Source: Liolophura sinensis (taxonomy: Eukaryota > Mollusca > Polyplacophora > Chitonida > Chitonidae). From it: a stretch of DNA of 64,000 nucleotides. The DNA lies in the NCBI RefSeq assembly GCF_032854445.1, contig NC_088304.1, positions 24,007,704 through 24,071,703 on the forward strand, in the 5' to 3' direction. A program made the position numbers and the translations under genes. Below are positions 33,313 through 44,620 of this stretch, piece by piece (within the stretch, counting starts at the first letter, position 1; every line of letters starts with the position of its first letter). Below the pieces are notes generated by a model. It ran no database searches, was not told where the DNA came from, and saw nothing but the letters and a program-made list of their open reading frames with translations.

Positions 33313-36300
33313 TTTGTTTGAATTTATTGTGACATCGATCTCTACACGCCTGAAAAAGGAGTGAACTGTTGTTTTAATACAGCTTGTACGTTAACTGATT
33401 TTGTTTTTTGCTCTGAAGTTAGAAGATCATGTCGTCATGACGTATTTAAACCCTATTACGATGAACAGAATAATAGCGCTTTTATTTCCAAGACTTTCCT
33501 TTTACGTGCATATTATTTACTTATTTTTTTTATCTTGTTTATTAATCTAGAAGACTGCATTCTAATATTTTGGATTGTGTTTTTAATGGATATTAAAGTT
33601 TTCTAAAACATGGTTGATTCTCGATCAGTTGTCAGTGAAATAAAAAGCAAATAAATAGTCTCTTATATATCACCATGAATTCTCTTATGTCGTTATTTGT
33701 GTTAATTGGTATCAATGTTGACAAATCCCTGCCTTAGCTGGTACCTTACATCGTTGGTTCGCTATTTTACAGCCAGATCACTCATCGATTGATGAATAAC
33801 GGATATTTGTGGTATGTGAAGTTTTGTTGATTACAGACAGCTAGACATGACACGAATAAACTAATGTACGTGACATCATTGTGTAACATTCTTAAGGTCA
33901 AGGCCGTATTGGCTTATTGTTCAATGGGTCCGTGAAGGTGAAAAGATCAGGATATTCTTCACACAACCCTGTATACATTTCATCTTTTTTATTTTACAGG
34001 ATTATATGTTCACTTCAATCATACTTCTAAAGTTCAATTTCCATAGTGTGACATATCTTTGGTATATTTGCAGCATTCCGAAGAGAGCATTTAATGTCTG
34101 TGTCCGCCAACCAAGCTAGTGAAGACAAACCAATTTCCATTGAACCTGGAGAAAATGCAGAGGCCAAACATCTGTGGAGCCGAAGTTGTGGAAATTGATC
34201 ATTATACTGTAAGTCACGCGCACAGGATCAGGACATTGCTTGGAACTTACCATTAGGACTTCTCCCTTGAGGATCGCAATGAGTGGCCAAGCGAGAAGTT
34301 TTGCGATGAGTGTTTTACTAATTTTGTCTTCTGCTGATAATTCAGCGTTCTTGTTTGCCTTTTCGAAGTTCAACTGTTCTTATAATATGATAGGTGTAGA
34401 ATTAAGGAGCTGTACATACATATGAAAAAAAAAAACCTTTCATGGAATGGGCATTATTTGCTTGGATGAAAGATCGCTGTTCTTACAGTGGAGCAGTGAA
34501 ATACCCAGTTTGTATGATATGCTAAATGTAAATGGTCCAGGGGCACATTTCACACAGCAGAGGACTATTGAATTATTAGTCATCAATTATCCATGGCACG
34601 ACCGGAAATGGTGGAAGGGCTGTGTCTACAGAACCTGGAAAGACACCACCCTTTCCACTGTAGATCTGCACGTATGACTATAATTCCGAAGGCCCTGAAG
34701 TGCTAGTTTTCCTTACAGCAGAACCGAGATTTACACCTGATGCTGACTGTGGAAATATGGAACATCTGTCGAGAGCACAGCATAGAGCAGTGGGTGTTGG
34801 GAGAAGAGCTGGCAAGTCCTAATGCACGCGGCTAGGAAGATGCACTAACCTTATTACGTGCTTAAGAGACGTCGACAGAATTCGTCAATTTGGCTCATTT
34901 TCTGTGTAGTGTGTTAATGAGTGTGAGCTGGCCTGGAGTGAGTAGGACGGCTTTGTGAGCTTTGTTAGGAGTAATACGACCTTCGTACCCGGTGATGCAC
35001 AACAGGTGCGCGCTACCTCACTCACTGTCAGACAGCCAAGGATTGTGTGACTCACAAAGGGCAGAAAGCACGGAGAAGTAGACCACAGTTCAACAGAAGT
35101 TGTCTGTAGGTTTAACTGTCTTCGAAATTAGAAACAAGGCAAATTGGCAGCTGTCTTATTGTACCTGTGGAAACGAGAAACTAGCCGTGGTATATATAAT
35201 GGCGTCTTTCCATCAGAAACTACTGCATTGTCGATTTTATCTGCATTTTATTGATTGCAAATGAAATCAGTTCAAAGTGTTTCATATGTTTCAGAATGCA
35301 AGGCTTTCTAAAAAAAATAACACACCTTGGGGTTCCACTAAACTGTATCTATCCGCTGTAAATTTCTTCGCATCACACGTTTACCAGCGGAAATAGTAGT
35401 TATAATTAATGCGAACCTACCACACATTTGGTAGTAAAAATAGGTGTGCTACTTAGGAACAGTTTGATCTGTGTAGTACTTCCTTACTTCACTACTTTTA
35501 TTATCACTTTGTTTGTTTGCTACCGTGGGGTTTAAATGTGAAACATATCTGTCGTATCACGACCGGGTGTCGATCCTTGTCGCACTAGTGCTGCCCCATT
35601 GGGACGCCATGTTGACACCAGAGAGGACAAATTGCCCAGTTATACTACACAGTTCGATGAAAACGGCTTTCTTGTAGCCCGCGCGCTAGACAGGTATACT
35701 GTACTAAGATTAAAAACAGCCATACCTCAGGATAACTCTGATTCTCACACAACGCCAGTTACTAAGCTCAAGACTTTTCATAATAAAGTGCATATTTAGG
35801 CGGATGGAAAGCATGGCTGAAATGGCCCTAATATTATGTAAAGCGGTAGTGGCATAATCGTTTATTTATTCATTTGATAGGTGTAAGAATAAGTTTTATG
35901 CTGCACTTATAAAACGCCAGTCAGATTCATACAAAAAGGAAACTAAGCAAAGCACGGGAGGGGGGAAACACTGTACATTGGTAGGTACTAGACAAATCCT
36001 TTGACGAAAAGTTGTAGCTGGTGCAGTGCCAGAGGTGGATTCGTACCCGCGACGTCAGGATAACTCATCAGTCGTCTCTGGCTGAAACCCGTCTCCCCAC
36101 CTTCTCCCTTACTACCACGTTAATAAGTGCTGCACTTTGCGTGTCTATCAGCTGGTTACACGTATGTCCCGAAGGCTTCGTGCCAATCCAGTCACGTTCA
36201 GGTCAGTCAGTACTGGGCACGCACAGGGAGCGCCAACTGCACCAGTCCAGTTTTCAGCAAATTGCTTGGACATTGATTAGTGGCAGTATAGGAATGAATA

Positions 36301-36880
36301 TCTTAACGGACTAGACAGCTGATAATAGATAATAGTATATACCCCTACCAAAGGAATGGGCTTATTAGCCTTATATGAAGCCACCATGCTTAATGAAGTG
36401 CTTTAATGAAAAACCATGTTGACTTGTATTCGAGATTTCTTACGATTCGTTTTTACAATTTGTTTTGTTGATCATGCATACAAATACACTGGCGCCGCTT
36501 TACTCGGTTGATAGACACGAACTCGTCATGTAGTTGTGTCTAGAGCTCTTCAGTGCACGGAGGTAATATTCTATAGCCATAAGCAGATCTCCGTATTCGC
36601 CTGCGTCACTGTGTACAATGTCACTTCTGTCACCTAACAAAGGACGCTCTGTATGTTGTGTACAAAATCCACACCCGTGACGTAAAGTGTTATCAGGATC
36701 GGCCTCCTCATTGGCTTACGGACAGCAAAACTAATTCTCGGTTCACATAATAATGGCGTGGAAGAGGTACAGCTTTTGCCTGTTTTTGCTATTTACACCA
36801 TTGTACTTTCTGAATAGAAATGGGAAACATTGAAAACTTTTGTTATTGTGATCATAGATCATTCACTTTCAATACCCCTT
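33313..36880. other. unassigned stretch
   Basis: No gene or repeat recognised. At 36025-36060 a ggattcgtacccgcgac-like motif recalls a tRNA B box and may be the remnant of another SINE head, but nothing around it supports this. Confidence 0.35.
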
Positions 36881-37144
36881 ATATTTATTTATTTGATTGA
36901 TGTTTTACGCCGTAGTCAAGAATATTTCACTTATACGACGGCGGCCAGCATTATGGTGGGAGAAAAACGGGCAGAGCTCGGGGGAAACCCACGACCATCC
37001 GCAGGTTGCTAGCAGACCTTCCCATGTACGGCCGGAGAGGAAGCCAGCATGAGCTGGACTTGAACTCACAGCGACCGCATTGGTGAGAGGCTCCTGGGTC
37101 ATTCCATGGCCCAGCGTGCTAACCGACTGAGCCACGCAGGCCCC
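36881..37144 (-). mobile_element. SINE-2, full length reference copy
   Basis: The best preserved copy. On the minus strand, a tRNA-derived head with A box (tggctcagtcggttagcacg) and B box (gagttcaagtcc) leads into the body (ctcatgctggcttcctctcc, ggccgtacatgggaaggtct, gcggatggtcgtgggtttcc, ctcccaccataatgctggcc). The 3' end is gtcgtataagtgaaatattc, ttga, gcgtaaaacatcaatcaaat with an aaataaata tail. Such tRNA-headed SINEs with a conserved centre are widespread in molluscs. Which named superfamily (V-SINE or MetaSINE type) it belongs to is not settled here. Confidence 0.93.
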
Positions 37145-39411
37145 AATACCTGTTATAGATACATGGTCTAATTTTTCAGTTTTGAATATACCCTGTACAC
37201 CTATTCTATGTAATATCGGAACAGAGCGAGTCAGCACTAATGTTCCTTCCTTCGCCAGACGAACAGCTGCGCAGGTACGTTATACGTAAGTCCCTGATAA
37301 AAAATTAGACAGTATTACCAATCCATTACAATTTCTGAGACCGGGTAAAAACGAAAAGTTTTATTTTTTGTGATGCTTTGTTTTTTCTTCTTCTTTTGGG
37401 CGAATCGCAAGTGTATCAGTGTTAAGAATATGTTAATTGAAGGAAACATACCACCACGTTTTTTTGACATTTGTAACAAGTAAATTCGCTAAATATAGTA
37501 CTCACAAGGTTATCTGGCGAACAAATGAACAAATGAACAATGTGTAAATACTATATGAGCTGTAAACTTGAACAGCTGAACGGGCACAAAATATGGGCTA
37601 TGCACTTTTTGTGTGTTATAAACATTTGGAAATCAATATCCACTACACAGGTATTTCCAAGATATTTATGAAAGTAGCAAATGTTGCTTATATTCCACAC
37701 GCACAAAATATTTCCGTTTCATGAAGCCACATAGGAAAGTTCCTCTCAGTGTTACGTGAGATTTACGGACTCTGGGTTTAAAACATTCGGTCACCTTTAA
37801 CCTTTCAAGAGAGATTGCCCTACTCTCTTTAACGTAACTATACACGGACTAAGCCGTCTGAAAATAGCTCTAAGTGCACAAGATCAGTGAAGAGTTTTCA
37901 CTGCAAACGACGTAATAAATGTTTGGATAAGTTATAGTCTTACCAGACTTACCAGGTAAAATCTTACACACTGCATCTGTAGAAATAAATGTGAAAAGTA
38001 GATTTAAACGAAATTTTATATTTTTGTACACGCACAGAACAGAAAATAACGTGCGGAACAGCAGTCGAAAATACACGAGAAAAACAGCAACCTAAAAAAG
38101 TCGTTGTTAATTACTTCCGGGGAGTGGTCTATAATATTGTTGGTCAAGGCATCAGACACAGATGTTCTAGTTCAACTACAACTGTTTGCCCATCAAAGGG
38201 ACTGCTTAGAATTTCAAAACAACATCAAGGGCAATTTGCTTCTGCTGAGAGACGGGGCTCCTCTTGCCGAATCTATGAATAGCAACATATTATAAAAATA
38301 ACTCAGAAATTACCCAACGTATGGTGGCAGTCGCCGGTTAAACGTGTTCATGTTGTTCGGCCTAGCAATTACTTTTCTTGGTGGCCTTTTTTGGAAAAGC
38401 AAGCCTGATAAAAGTGTTTGTTTAGCGAGGACTACATGTACACGTGTTTTGTGGATCACTGTGCGTTTACAAACACTATGTGCCGTACCTGTTAAGACAT
38501 TCGTTAAGGTTTGTATACACGCTATATTCGGAACGATTCGATTCATTTCTAGACACAGGATTTGTTTGAGACATCATGCTTGGACTCGTATATTTACCAC
38601 CGAACCGCCGTGTTTTTCCAAGACGAAGATTCAGCTCGTGCCGTGTTTGTAATGCGCCTAATTTGCCTCCGTGATTGAAGAGTTCAACAGCCTGTTGCGA
38701 GCTCGTTTCCTTCCTTTTACACCCCGGCTTTTCCACTTTCACTAGTCGATATTTATAGACAGAATCTGTCTATTATTAGCTGTAAATATCGGACAACATA
38801 CGCCCGACAGGAGTACTCGGATAATTCAATTTCCGCAAGCCTCTGATATCACATTGTTGTGCCGGGGTCTCCCTCACAAAGACAGTCGACTCTATATGGC
38901 TGCCAGAGGGTCACCGTTCGCATCGATCCAGCTATTTCATTTGCCACGCATCCAAACCCTGATGCTCTCCTGGCCCGAGGGTTGTCGCCTGGAAACAGGA
39001 TATTAGAACAGTGTTGTGATAACTACTCCACCGTCCTTGCAAAACCCTGGTGTATTCGGTGCACGTCCAATTGCTGCCTAGATTGACTGTAATTCCATCT
39101 CGTGTCATATTAGCTCTGCTAACCCGTATAGATACCCGACCTTTGCAATGTACAGGGCTGTATAACAGGAATACTTTGTGACCCGGATTTACGACCCACT
39201 CTTCTGTATTAAAGCTATCTGTGTATGATACCAAGAGCAAACTAGTTTTATTGAAGCCACTTAATTTGATCAAAAACAGCAATAACTGACCTTTTATATA
39301 TTCCCTGGAGATGGAAAAACTTCCTGCATACAATTAAAACAAGGTTGATTTTGACATGAGTTTGTAAGGCTTGTGATGAATTCGGGGGGTGTCAGTTATT
39401 AAACAGAAAAC
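37145..39411. other. unassigned stretch
   Basis: No gene supported. On the minus strand at 38476-38742 an 88-codon frame without an ATG start reads like a plausible hydrophilic protein (K, S, N, R rich). A TATAAATA lies just upstream at about 38749-38757, but no family or splice sites were recognised. Confidence 0.35.
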
Positions 39412-39680
39412 GACCGCTTTGGTGGTTCAGTGGTTAGATCGTCCGCCTTGAATTCGGAAGACCCCGGTATCAAACCCCAGTCGGGCGAACCTAAAAAAAA
39501 CTTTAAAGATAGTACTTGCAGCTGTCTCGCTTGGCATTCAGCACTGAGAGGCTAGAGCAAGGAAACGTGACTGGTTGACCCATTGTGACTGGGTGGAAGG
39601 TCATATCTGGTGTCTTCGGCATGATGCTTAAATGACGACAGCACTTTGGCGGCATGGGCACACACTGCCATAGACAGCAC
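39412..39680 (+). mobile_element. SINE-1, 5' part, split by an LTR element
   Basis: A tRNA-like head (gaccgctttggtggttcagt; A box tggttcagtgg; B box ggtatcaaacc), then ctcgcttggcattcagcact, gctagagcaaggaaac, gactggttgaccca and ttggcggcatgggcac. It stops at 39680, in the middle of the SINE. The missing 3' end appears after the retroelement at about 43936-43998. Confidence 0.85.
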
Positions 39681-39813
39681 TGTGAACCCGTCCGCCCTGA
39701 GAAGTTCCACATTCACAGGCAGTTGGGGAATAAACTACTTATGGGACTGCCAATCTGTAGATTTAGGAATTGATATTAATTGTGGATTCTACATGTATGT
39801 GGATAAATAACAC
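39681..39813 (+). repeat. LTR-related direct repeat, left copy
   Basis: Aligns with 43546-43665: tgt-aac-cgtccgc, aagtt-cacattcacaggca, ctggggaataaa, ggactg, gatt-a-ggaatt, tgtggatt-ta-atgta. It begins with TG exactly at the SINE break. Either the LTR is short (about 390 bases on the right) and internally deleted here, or this is only the 3' part of a longer LTR. Confidence 0.7.
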
Positions 39814-39916
39814 AAATGACAATAATGTGCAAAACAATACAACTAATTACAAATTACTAATTACATATTACTAATTATATATATATATATAGCTAATAAA
39901 TGTCAAAATATATGAC

Positions 39917-40985
39917 AAGTTTGAATTAGACTTAAGCCCGAGTCTTGGAAAAAGTGAAATGGTGGATGCTATTAGCAAACACTTGAACTTGAGTAATACT
40001 TTACCTTTTAGGGGCTAAAGTGGTGATATTGAGTTGATTAAGCTTCAGTTAGAGATGGAAAGGCTTAAGTAAGAAAAGAAAGAAAGAAAAAGATGGGAAA
40101 AGAGAAAGAAAGCTTGAGTTAGAGAAGTTGAAATTATGAAAGGAAGAGAGAGAGAAACAGAGTTAGTCCAGGAGTTCAAACTGAAGAAACTCCAGGTTAA
40201 AAGTAGTGATAATGAAGCTGTAAGTCACAGGCACTAAAGATTTGATTTGGGTCGAAACATTCGATTAGTGCTCAGATTTGATGATAAGGATGTGGAAAGG
40301 TTCTGTCTGTCCTTTGAGAAAATGGCTGTCAGATTGGAATGGCCTGGAAGGTATTGCACAATGTTACTGCAAAGTATATTTTGAGGGTAAAGCTGCAGAG
40401 GTCTATTCTGCTTTGCCGGTAGATCAGTCTTCAAATTATAAAACAGTTAAGGCAGTGGTCTCGTCTGCTTATGAGGTTGTGGCGGAGACCTATAGACAGT
40501 TAAGGAAAGTTCAGACCGTTAAGCAAACAGGCCAATGAAACTTAAGTGGAGCTTAATGGGGTAAAGAAACACTGTTTGATCGCGGTACAGGGCTGTGAAG
40601 TTAGACCATTCTTTTGAGGCAGATCGTTCTCTAGGAGGAATTTAAAACTAGTGTTCCTAATGAGGTCAAGGTTTATTTAGGTGACTAGATGGCCAAGGGC
40701 GTTAAGACCGCAGCCAGTTTGGCTGATGAATATGTGTTGAATCATTAGACTAAATGGGCAAAAATTTCGGGCCTAAATTTGAGAAGAAATGGAACTCCGA
40801 TAAGAAGACTTCACATTTTATCACTAACAGGCAGACCGGTCAGAAGCATAAGTCAAATGTGGGTTTTTCTTCTGACCAGAAGACCTTCCAGTTCAAGCCC
40901 CAAGATGTATGTCCACCTTCTTGCCGTTATTGTAAGGTCTCAGGACACCTATTATCCACGTCCCCAGTCCTGAAAGGAAGAGTCA
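39917..40985 (+). pseudogene. gag remnant
   Basis: Conceptual reading in shifting frames gives an N-terminal KFELDLSPSLG segment, a charged coiled-coil stretch rich in E, R and K (40040-40200), and a capsid-like domain (FDDKDVERF, FEKMAVRLEWP, then after a frameshift EGKAAEVYSALPVDQSSNY). Near 40922-40975 is a zinc knuckle in which the last Cys has become Ser (C-x2-C-x4-H-x4-S). This architecture matches gag of Gmr1-like elements in fish and invertebrates. There are at least three frame changes and several stops. Confidence 0.75.
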
Positions 40986-41114
40986 AAGTCAGTAGCTATT
41001 GTTAACTCTAGTTGTAAACCAGTTAGGTTACAAGTAGGGATAGGTAGTGTTCATTCTATCGTTAAACCACAAGTTAAGAAGGTAGGACACACTCCATAGA
41101 CATACTGGGGATGC

Positions 41115-41390
41115 ATGTCTGATAGTGTGGTTACTGGTAATAGAGTTACCTTCCTCATTCGTATACTTCGAGATACTGGGGCTTTTCAGTCTTTGATGCT
41201 GGCAGGTGTGATTCCTGTACATTCTGATAAGATCAACAGTCATGTTTTCATCCAGGGTACTAGTCATGTTTTGATCCAGGGTATTACTGGAAGATGTATG
41301 TCTGTTCCATTATTGGAGGTTACCCTTACTTCTGATTTGTTTACTGGTTTGGTAACTATAGGGGTTGTTAATACTTTGCCTGTGAAAGGT
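41115..41390 (+). pseudogene. retropepsin-type protease remnant
   Basis: The reading contains I-L-R-D-T-G-A with the catalytic Asp codon at 41172-41174, followed by a region of beta-strand-like alternation and a distal hydrophobic segment. The frame shifts near 41390, after which the continuation moves to the next frame. The aspartate motif itself is intact. Confidence 0.7.
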
Positions 41391-41649
41391 TTTTGCTGTC
41401 TGTATTACATGTCTGTAGTGATCCGGTTTTTGAACGGAAATACAGAAGATGTACAGAGAAGTTTTCAGGTATATTCCCCTCTTGTGTGGTTACCAGACAG
41501 TTAGAGAGAAAGAAGACAATTCTTCTATTAACATTGGGCATTCAGACTTTCTCTCATAATATTAATGGTGTAGAGGGCGGTCAGGAGTTAGACAGACCTG
41601 TGTTCTGTCGATCTGATGTGGTTAAAGAACAACGGTTAGATCCCTAATT

Positions 41650-42780
41650 AAGGGAATTAAGTAAGTTTGCTTTATCTGTGGAGGAAATAGCTGATGTACC
41701 TGTTGGTTATTACATGGAGGATGAGCTGTTGAGAAGAAAATATAGACCCTATCATGTATCTGCTAACAATGATTGGGCAATTTTCATTCAAGCTGTCTTA
41801 CCTCCAAGTTATAGAGAGGAGGTACTTAGAATGACTCATGAGATTCCGATAGGTGGACATTTAGGCATTAGAAAGACTGTAAGTAAAATCATTCGCCATT
41901 TTTACTGGTTTAAGATTCACAAGGATGCGGTTAATTTTTGTAAGACATATCACACCTGCCAGCTGGTAGGAAAACCACAGCATTCTTGCTTTTGGTGAAC
42001 CTTTTAGTAAGGCACTTATTGATTGCGTTGGTCCATCCCCTAGAACTAAGAATACAAGTGTCTTTTGACTATTATGGATACAACTACTAGACTTCCGGAA
42101 GCTATTGCTCAAACTACGGCTCAGGTAGTTGATAGTCTGTTACATTTTTTTTTTACCAGGTATGGTTTACTGACGGAAATACAGTCTGACCAGGGGTCAA
42201 ATTTTATGTCAGGCTTATTTCAGGAAGTTATGTATTAGCTGGGGATTAAGCAGCTTAAATCCACAGGTCATGACCGTCAATCTCAAGGGGCTTTGGAAAG
42301 ATACTACCAAACCATGAAGAGTGCTCTACGAACATATTGTATGGCATACCCTGAAGATTGGGACAAAAGATTCCATTTGTATTGTTTGCCACTAGGGATA
42401 CCCCTGGGTTTAGCCCATGTGAACTGGTGTATGATCATGAGGTTAGAGGTCCTTATTGTTGGAGGAGCGTATCTAGGCTCAGGAAACAGAAGGAAAACTT
42501 ATGAGAGTATGTTTCAGAGTTTTGGGACAGATTATATAAAGCCTGGGAGATAGCTCGTGCTAATATGAAGACCTCTCAGGAGAAAATGAAACTGAAGCAT
42601 GACAAGAAAATTAAGTCAAAATGTTTCTCCTGAGGACAAGGTTCTAGTTTTGTTGTCCCTACCTTAAGGCCAAGGTGAGTGGACAATTTCAGGGGGTGAA
42701 GAAAGTTAACAATAGTACACCTAGCCAAAGGACAACTGAAAGAGTATGTTACATTAATATGCTGAAGAAGTAAAATTCCA
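41650..42780 (+). pseudogene. integrase remnant (zinc domain and DD35E core)
   Basis: The zinc-binding domain keeps both His (HEIPIGGH) and two Cys, but the first Cys of the CxxC pair is now Tyr (C-K-T-Y-H-T-C, about 41940-41960). Catalytic core: first Asp near 42021 in D-C-V-G-P, second Asp at 42188 in S-D-Q-G-S-N-F, and Glu at 42296 in G-A-L-E-R. The second Asp and the Glu are in one frame with 35 residues between them, as in retroviral-type integrases, with a stop in between. The C-terminal part (42560-42780) is shifted and decayed. Confidence 0.8.
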
Positions 42781-42849
42781 GTGACGCTAGTCAGTCTGTT
42801 GCTGTGGCTATCACAGTAATAAAGCATGTATTGAGTCCAAGGAGCCAGG

Positions 42850-43020
42850 TAACATTCAAGTTGATTTGTTAGATCCTAAGTTTGATAACTCAGATGTGTT
42901 CAGCATTTTAGATGAAGTGTTAAGTCATCTTTCTAAAAGTCAGGGAGAAGATATTTGTAAGCTGCTCGAGACTTAACCTAATATATATACCGATGTAATA
43001 GGTTGCACTGTCGTACATTT
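42850..43020 (+). pseudogene. pre-reverse-transcriptase linker stub
   Basis: Reads N-S-D-V-F-S-I-L, then L-S-H-L-S-K-S-Q, then C-K-L-L-E-T, a stop, and Y-T-D-V-I-G-C-T. This resembles the segment that directly precedes RT in Gmr1-like polyproteins (an S-H-L-S-x-S-Q helix and an F-x-D-V-P-G-R-T-like turn). Similarity stops near 43020, which I take as the left edge of a deletion that removed RT and RNase H. Confidence 0.6.
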
Positions 43021-43545
43021 TTCTCTCTTGTGTATGTTATGGTCAGCGCTGATTCAGTCGAGCGTTCTCGAGGCTTCAGTGTTTATCAGTTTAGTGTCAT
43101 TGTAAATAGAGTGTATATTCTGGAAATATGTATCGGTGTTGTAAATATGTCCACAATCAAATCATCCAGAATTTTCTTTTCGTTAGTCTATAAATATGGG
43201 GGATAGAGTTGTGAAGCTCGCAGTCATTTATTCAAGTCCATTTGTATGCAGTCATTTACTCGAGTTCACTGAGAGCAGTCATATTTACTGCCATCCACTG
43301 TGAAGGATTTTGTCTGGTTTGGAGATACCCGCTTTCACGCCATTAGACATTTGTACTCTATTTTCTGTACAGAGCACTTTGTGAGCTTGTGTTTCGCCAC
43401 TTGCTATTTTTTTAGACGTTATATTGAAGCTTGTATCGCTCATTGTCACTTTGCGTGATTAGGCACATTTCGCCCCAGTCTTCTCTGAAAATGACCTTGT
43501 GTAGACGTGAAACATACATCAACAGTTCGGCATCACGGGCGCTAC
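43020..43545 (+). other. non-coding segment between pol stub and LTR-related repeat
   Basis: It contains gtctataaatatggggg (a TATA-like box near 43186), repeated gcagtcat-ttact motifs (43222-43290) and a GC-richer end. It could be U3 of a longer LTR starting near 42998 (tgtaataggttgcac) or 3' untranslated sequence. Confidence 0.4.
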
Positions 43546-43935
43546 TGTCAACACGTCCGCGTGAAGTTACACATTCACAGGCAGCTGGGGAATAAATCCC
43601 TTACCGGACTGTCATCCGTAGACTAAGGAATTCATCTTTACTGTGGATTTTATATGTACGTGGACTGACTCGCCTTTGGAAGCTGAACAATTCCACCCGG
43701 ATTTGAACGCTGTCTTCAGTAAGAGACCATATATATATTTATACATATATATTTCATGTAATTAGTTAGTGTGTTATTATCAGTTGTATTATTTGTCTAT
43801 TTTGTTCAAATATATGTATTGAACTTATTCAAGCGTCTTCATGTTTCTTTGTTTGATCTTGTGTAAGGCCTATCGCTGATCTGAGAGTTAAACAAGCCAG
43901 TTGTTTCTCATCTTTACTCCCCGATAGTGGTGCTC
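43546..43935 (+). repeat. LTR-related direct repeat, right copy, and 3' end of the element
   Basis: The first 120 bases match 39681-39813. The remainder has an AT-rich run (atatatatttatacatatat) and ends before the SINE-1 sequence resumes. Confidence 0.6.
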
Positions 43936-44021
43936 TTACATACAAACGCTTAATGATGACTCCTCGTCATGTGACAGAAAAATTGTTATGCACACACACA
44001 CACACACGCGCGCACGCACAC
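43936..44021 (+). mobile_element. SINE-1, 3' part, with CA/CG tail
   Basis: atacaaacgcttaatgatga, ctcctcgtcatgtgacagaa and aaattgttatg match the 3' end of SINE-1 (compare minus strand of 6967-7050). A (CA)n/(CG)n tract at 43990-44021 forms the tail. This completes the SINE that starts at 39412. Confidence 0.8.
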
Positions 44022-44067
44022 TGAAAACTGTTTACAAGCCTTTTTAAACTTGTCTTTTGTATCACGT

Positions 44068-44620
44068 CCGGAGGAGACCGGTTGACCTTGCCAGTCAAAT
44101 TCAAAGCTGCAGGGAGCTGATGGCATGTCAGAGAATTACAGTCTTGGCTTTTAACATTCCGTGGGAAGTATTGCAGCAGCTAGCACATGTTCGCTCGCTT
44201 TACCCACAAAGGAAAAATCATTGCCACTTGCCTGACACCATTTGTATTACACCATTTGTCTAACACGTTTACTGGACACCATTTGTCCAACACCATTTGC
44301 ACGACACCATTTGGAAAGTAACATTATATCTGGCTTCATTTACAGAGTAACGTGATACCATCTGTACGGCACCATATGGTTTATTGTCTGGAGGAAACCA
44401 GTTCACCTTGCCAGTCAGGCTCAAAGCTGCAGCGAGCTTTAAATAACATTGGTCAGGGAATGTGCATGTCAGAGAATTATAAAGTCTTGACGTTCAACCT
44501 TCTGGGAGTGGTATCGCAATAGCACGTGTCTGCTTCTTATTACCTTCACCCACAGAGGACAAACCATAACTATTTGCCTGGCAGTATTTACTTGACACCA
44601 TTTGTCCAGTCACATGGCTC
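44068..44620 (+). repeat. local tandem duplication, about 320 bp, with short internal repeats
   Basis: 44068-44380 and 44387-44620 share ggaggaaaccagttcacctt, gccagtca, ctcaaagctgcag, atgtcagagaatta, agtcttg, tacc-acccacagagga and tgacaccatttgtcc. Between and within them are copies of a 12-16-base motif of the type gacaccatttgtcca (44230-44320, 44595). Confidence 0.8.

Larger units (their letters stand above)
39681..43935 (+). mobile_element. decayed Gmr1-like Ty3/gypsy LTR retroelement, RT-RNase H missing
   Basis: Order on the plus strand: LTR-related repeat, gag with a degenerate zinc knuckle, retropepsin, integrase, then a short linker typical of the segment just before reverse transcriptase, and the second LTR-related repeat. 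No RT or RNase H motifs are present. Integrase placed before the RT position is the hallmark of the Gmr1-like group of Ty3/gypsy elements, which have a copia-like domain order. Numerous frameshifts and stops show it is long dead. The left boundary (39681) is set by the break in the SINE. The right one is within about 15 bases. No target duplication could be confirmed. Confidence 0.8.

Noticed and set aside
36025-36060. B-box-like ggattcgtacccgcg as another SINE head
   Set aside because: No A box at the right distance and no repeat body around it.
39420-39480. Possible genuine tRNA gene
   Set aside because: A and B boxes are present, but no cloverleaf acceptor pairing is evident and the sequence continues into the SINE-1 body; the same holds for 13508, 8495 and 37144.
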